Shown one piece after another: positions 5,822-8,554 of a stretch of DNA of 8,554 nucleotides (positions are counted from its first letter, which is position 1; every line of letters begins with the position of its first letter). Location: positions 1 through 8,554 of the forward strand of contig JAGLNE010000130.1 in the NCBI GenBank assembly GCA_023139655.1, given 5' to 3'. The notes below the pieces were generated by a model. The model searched no databases, had not been told where the DNA came from, and saw only the letters and a list, made by a program, of their open reading frames with translations. Both the position numbers and the translations under genes were made by a program. Source of the DNA: Candidatus Parcubacteria bacterium. Its GTDB lineage: Bacteria; Patescibacteriota; Patescibacteriia; Patescibacteriales; UBA12075.

Positions 5822-7690
5822 ATGAACAATATTCACAATTTTTGCATCATCGCCCACATTGACCACGGAAAGTCTACGTTGGCGGACCGGATGCTGGAGA
5901 TTACTGGGACGATTGATAAACGGAAAATGAAAGATCAAATATTAGATAGGATGGACCTGGAACGGGAGCGGGGTATCACGATTAAGCTTCAGCCCGTGAC
6001 CATGGAATATAAAGACAATATTTTAAATTTGATTGATACCCCGGGTCACGTTGATTTTAGCTATGAAGTTTCGCGCTCCCTAGCTGCTGTTGAAGGAGCG
6101 GTGCTTTTGGTTGATGCTACCCAGGGTATACAGGCTCAGACCCTGGCTAATTTATATTTAGCCATGGAGCAGGATTTAACAATTATCCCGGTAATTAATA
6201 AAATTGATTTGCCGGCCGCAGACAGAGAAAAGACCAAACGGGAAATCCTGGAACTTCTGGGCTGCAGAGAAGATGAAATAAAATATGCCAGCGGGAAAAC
6301 CGGAGAAGGCGTTGATGAGATATTAACAGAAATTGTTAAACGCGTTCCGTCTCCACATACCTCACCCCGACCCTCTCCTTCCCTTCGACCGGGCTCAGGA
6401 CAGGCGCAAGGAGAGGGAGGTAAAGTCCCCCCTCCTTTAGAAGAGGGGGGTCAGGGGGGGGTGTTGCGAGCCTTAATCTTTGATTCAAACTACGACGAAT
6501 ACAAAGGCGTAGTGGCCTATGTAAGAATAGTTGACGGCCGTGTTAAGAAAGGCGACAAAATTAAATTAATGGAAAGCCGGGCCGAGAGTGACGCCTTGGA
6601 TGTAGGTATTTTTAAACCGGACTATAAAACAACCGGGATTTTGGAGACCGGTCAAATTGGCTATATAGTAACCGGCTTTAAGAATGTTGGCGAATGTCGG
6701 GTCGGCGACACAATAACGATTCAGAAGGCTTCTGATGAATTAAAACCGCTCCAAGGCTATAAAGAAGTTAAGCCAATGGTGTATGCCGGTATTTTCCCTA
6801 AGGAAGGAAATGAATATCAAGAATTGCGCGAGGCAATAGAGAGACTTAAGCTAAATGACGCGGCCTTGTTTTATGAGCCGGAGCAAAGCCAAGCCTTAGG
6901 TTTTGGCTTTCGTTGTGGATTTTTGGGTATTCTTCATCTGGAGATTTTTCAAGAACGCTTAAAACGGGAATATGGGATAGAACTTATTGTTACTTTACCT
7001 AGCGTCGCCTACAAGGTAGCCAAAACCAATGGAGAAGAGTTTATCATGCGTACGCCCCAGCAGTTTCCGGCCAGAGAAACAATTGAGCGCATTGAAGAGC
7101 CTTGGGTAAAGCTGGATGTTATAACACCCAAAGATTATGTCGGGAATGTGATGAGCCTGGTCCAGGATAAGCGGGGGATATATCAGAATACCGAATATAT
7201 TGATGAAACCAGGGCAATCTTGCATTACGAGATACCATTAGCCACGATTTTAACTGATTTTTATGATAAAATAAAAGGGGTAAGCTCCGGTTATGCCTCA
7301 ATTAATTACGAATTTTATAATTATAAGGAAGCTAAAGTAGTAAAAATGGATATTTTGGTGGCTGAAGAGTCGGTTGAGGCTTTAGCTACGATAGTGTACG
7401 AGGATGAAGCTTTTCGGCGCGGCAAAGAGATCGTTAAAACTTTGCGCGACCATTTGCCTAAACAAATGTTTGTTATTAAACTGCAGGCAACAGTTGGCGG
7501 CAAAGTAATTGCCGGTGAGCGCTTGTCAGCCATGCGGAAAGACGTTACCGCTAAGCTCTATGGCGGTGATGTTACTAGAAAACGAAAACTTTTGGAAAAA
7601 CAAAAGAAAGGCAAGAAAAAAATGATGGCCGCCGGCAAAGGCAGCGTGGAGATTCCTAGTGATACATTTGTTAAAATACTTAAGAAATAA
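5822..7690 (+). CDS. lepA: Elongation factor 4 (ribosomal back-translocase GTPase LepA) with in-frame repeat insertion
   Basis: This 622-residue translational GTPase acts on the ribosome. G motifs: AHIDHGKST (11-19), RERGITIK (48-55), DTPGH (72-76), NKID (126-129) and SGKTG (157-161; SAK is more usual). Domain II starts near RALIFDSNYDEYKGVV (216-231). Family-specific segments follow, including LFYEPEQSQALGFGFRCGFL, and the C-terminus carries GGDVTRKRKLLEKQKKGKKK, typical of LepA rather than EF-G. The linker between GTPase domain and domain II is about 41 residues (175-215) instead of about 12, because palindromic DNA is inserted in frame. I chose ATG 5822 (MNNIHNFCIIAHIDHGKS) because it fits the family N-terminus; an in-frame TTG at 5744 would add 26 hydrophobic residues encoded by repeat DNA. 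No Shine-Dalgarno sequence is visible. Confidence 0.95.
   Translation: MNNIHNFCIIAHIDHGKSTLADRMLEITGTIDKRKMKDQILDRMDLERERGITIKLQPVTMEYKDNILNLIDTPGHVDFSYEVSRSLAAVEGAVLLVDATQGIQAQTLANLYLAMEQDLTIIPVINKIDLPAADREKTKREILELLGCREDEIKYASGKTGEGVDEILTEIVKRVPSPHTSPRPSPSLRPGSGQAQGEGGKVPPPLEEGGQGGVLRALIFDSNYDEYKGVVAYVRIVDGRVKKGDKIKLMESRAESDALDVGIFKPDYKTTGILETGQIGYIVTGFKNVGECRVGDTITIQKASDELKPLQGYKEVKPMVYAGIFPKEGNEYQELREAIERLKLNDAALFYEPEQSQALGFGFRCGFLGILHLEIFQERLKREYGIELIVTLPSVAYKVAKTNGEEFIMRTPQQFPARETIERIEEPWVKLDVITPKDYVGNVMSLVQDKRGIYQNTEYIDETRAILHYEIPLATILTDFYDKIKGVSSGYASINYEFYNYKEAKVVKMDILVAEESVEALATIVYEDEAFRRGKEIVKTLRDHLPKQMFVIKLQATVGGKVIAGERLSAMRKDVTAKLYGGDVTRKRKLLEKQKKGKKKMMAAGKGSVEIPSDTFVKILKK
6361..6465. 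repeat. Two palindromic repeat units inside the lepA coding region
   Basis: Unit 1 has a perfect 10-bp inverted repeat, CCCTCTCCTT (6371-6380) / AAGGAGAGGG (6408-6417), around a CTTCGACC...CTCAGGACAGG core. Unit 2 has an 8-bp stem, CCCCCCTC (6427-6434) / GAGGGGGG (6443-6450), followed by a G-run (6454-6461). Both look like GC-rich intergenic repeats known from many genomes. Here they are read through in frame as a Pro/Gly/Ser-rich linker (PRPSPSLRPGSGQAQGEGG, then PPPLEEGGQGG). Exact edges are uncertain by several bases. Confidence 0.8.
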
Positions 7691-7700
7691 GAAAAATAAG

Positions 7701-7780
7701 AATAAAATGATAAATAAGAAAATAAGATAAATAAGATATTATTTTATCTTTTTATTCTTATTTTCTTATTTATCATATTT
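7701..7780. repeat. AT-rich palindromic repeat, copy 2 (downstream of lepA)
   Basis: A perfect 20-bp inverted repeat pairs ATGATAAATAAGAAAATAAG (7707-7726) with 7757-7776, and the 30-nt interior can pair further. Its right end, TTTTCTTATTTATCATATTT (7761-7780), is identical over 20 nt to 5798-5817 in copy 1. It fills the gap between lepA and the small membrane peptide and ends 6 nt before that ATG. It could fold in the transcript, but it lacks the GC stem of an intrinsic terminator. Confidence 0.8.
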
Positions 7781-7786
7781 AACACC

Positions 7787-7885
7787 ATGAAGAAGAAAAC
7801 AATAAGCAAAATAGTTTGGATATTTTTGTCCGGCATGATCATATTCACCATGGTTTTGTGGACTATTGGAGCGGCTTTTATTTAG
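7787..7885 (+). CDS. 32-residue single-helix membrane peptide
   Basis: The ATG opens a 32-codon frame ending at TAG 7883-7885. The product has a basic head (MKKKTISK) and one hydrophobic helix at about residues 9-32 (IVWIFLSGMIIFTMVLWTIG then AAFI), an ordinary layout for a small inner-membrane protein with its N-terminus inside. It fills almost the whole space between the repeat after lepA and recJ, with a 22-nt gap to recJ. Short single-helix proteins of this kind are common in candidate-phyla genomes, but I cannot assign a family. No Shine-Dalgarno sequence is present. The length is short for certainty, but the textbook topology and position support a real gene. Confidence 0.6.
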   Translation: MKKKTISKIVWIFLSGMIIFTMVLWTIGAAFI

Positions 7886-7907
7886 ATTAAAAATAAATTA
7901 ATATAAC

Positions 7908-8554
7908 ATGGAGAAAAAATGGGAAATTAAGGAAAAATTCCCTGATAATTTTAAGATTGCTGATAAAAATTATCATGATATAATTTGGCAATTACTTTGG
8001 AATCGGGGGATCAAAGAGTCTGGTGAGCAAGAGAAATTTTTTAAGCCTAATTTGGAAAGGGATTTATTTGACCCATTTCTTTTTTCCGGAATGGAAAAAG
8101 CAGTGGAGATAATAATAGCCCATATAAAAGAGCAAAATAAGATAACGGTTTACGGTGATTACGATGCTGATGGTGTAACCGCCAGCGCTTTGATGATGGA
8201 AATTTTACAGATTTTGCGGGCCGAAGTTGATATTTATATCCCACATCGGGTTACCGAGGGTTATGGGCTTAATATGTTGGCAGTGGAAAAAATAGCCGAA
8301 TCCGGGACCAAGCTGATAATCACGGTTGACAATGGCATGCGCGGCAAAGAAGAAGTTGAGCGCGCCAAAGAGCTGGGAATGGAAGTAATAATAACGGACC
8401 ACCACCCGGCGCCGGCAAGCAAAGAGGAATGGCCGGATTGTCCGGTGATTGACCCGGTAATACCGGGCGAGGATTATCCGGACAAAACTCTAGCCGGCGT
8501 GGGCGTGGCCTTTAAGCTGGCCGCTGCCATTATTCGCCGGTCCAAGCTTAGTGA
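7908..8554 (+). CDS. recJ: Single-stranded-DNA-specific exonuclease RecJ, N-terminal part (3' end cut by window)
   Basis: The first 215 codons of RecJ are visible; the frame runs off the window. RecJ is a 5'-to-3' single-strand DNA exonuclease of the DHH phosphoesterase superfamily, used in recombination and mismatch or base-excision repair. Motif I is VYGDYDADGVT (81-91), followed by IPHRVTEGYGLN (111-122), motif II TVDNG (139-143), motif III TDHH (163-166) and GVGVAFKLA (197-205). The acidic and His residues expected to bind metal are present, so the enzyme looks active. An in-frame TAA at 7899-7901 makes ATG 7908 the earliest ATG start. There is no Shine-Dalgarno sequence. It lies 22 nt after the small membrane peptide gene and may share its transcript. 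DHHA1 and the OB fold lie outside the window. Confidence 0.93.
   Translation, partial: MEKKWEIKEKFPDNFKIADKNYHDIIWQLLWNRGIKESGEQEKFFKPNLERDLFDPFLFSGMEKAVEIIIAHIKEQNKITVYGDYDADGVTASALMMEILQILRAEVDIYIPHRVTEGYGLNMLAVEKIAESGTKLIITVDNGMRGKEEVERAKELGMEVIITDHHPAPASKEEWPDCPVIDPVIPGEDYPDKTLAGVGVAFKLAAAIIRRSKLS

Noticed and set aside
6995..7533. Minus-strand open frames inside lepA
   Set aside because: They are antisense to highly conserved LepA sequence and show no protein-like motif order.
8047..8405. Minus-strand open frames opposite recJ
   Set aside because: They overlap the conserved DHH motifs of RecJ on the other strand and are by-products of that coding region.

Overview
The window is an 8.55 kb, gene-dense, AT-leaning bacterial segment with every gene on the + strand. 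I infer a candidate-phyla-radiation (Patescibacteria/Parcubacteria-like) genome. The reasons are several small envelope proteins of the kind common there, no Shine-Dalgarno sequence in front of any start, very short gaps between genes, and short palindromic repeats in most of the longer gaps. No rRNA, tRNA, CRISPR array, transposase or phage gene was seen, and the taxonomy is not proven by the sequence.

Left block (1-4657): a likely envelope locus. It starts with the C-terminal part of a secreted beta-propeller protein, cut by the window edge. A 168-bp gap with a long imperfect palindromic repeat follows. Next come a membrane-anchored Ig-like protein, a small membrane-anchored helical protein, an 8-9-helix membrane protein, and a membrane-anchored HtrA-like protein with a C-terminal PDZ domain. 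The HtrA-like protein appears to have lost all three catalytic residues. A clear intrinsic terminator closes the block.

Middle block (4704-5664): a well-formed promoter whose predicted start site falls on the start codon, so the transcript is probably leaderless. It drives two overlapping genes that look like the two halves of a COG0701-type permease.

Right block (5661-8554): a second promoter with the same 12-bp -35 region leads to lepA (elongation factor 4). lepA is followed by a 32-residue single-helix membrane peptide and the first 215 codons of recJ. AT-rich palindromic repeats sit on both sides of lepA, and each ends a few bases before the next start codon.

The most interesting signal is the behaviour of the repeats. 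Palindromic DNA that looks like intergenic repeat sequence lies in frame inside lepA and lengthens the linker between its GTPase domain and domain II by about 29 residues. Other repeats lie between apparent promoter elements and start codons. I see no defence system or other complete novel multi-gene system; the degenerate HtrA protein and its unknown neighbours are the best protein-level candidates.
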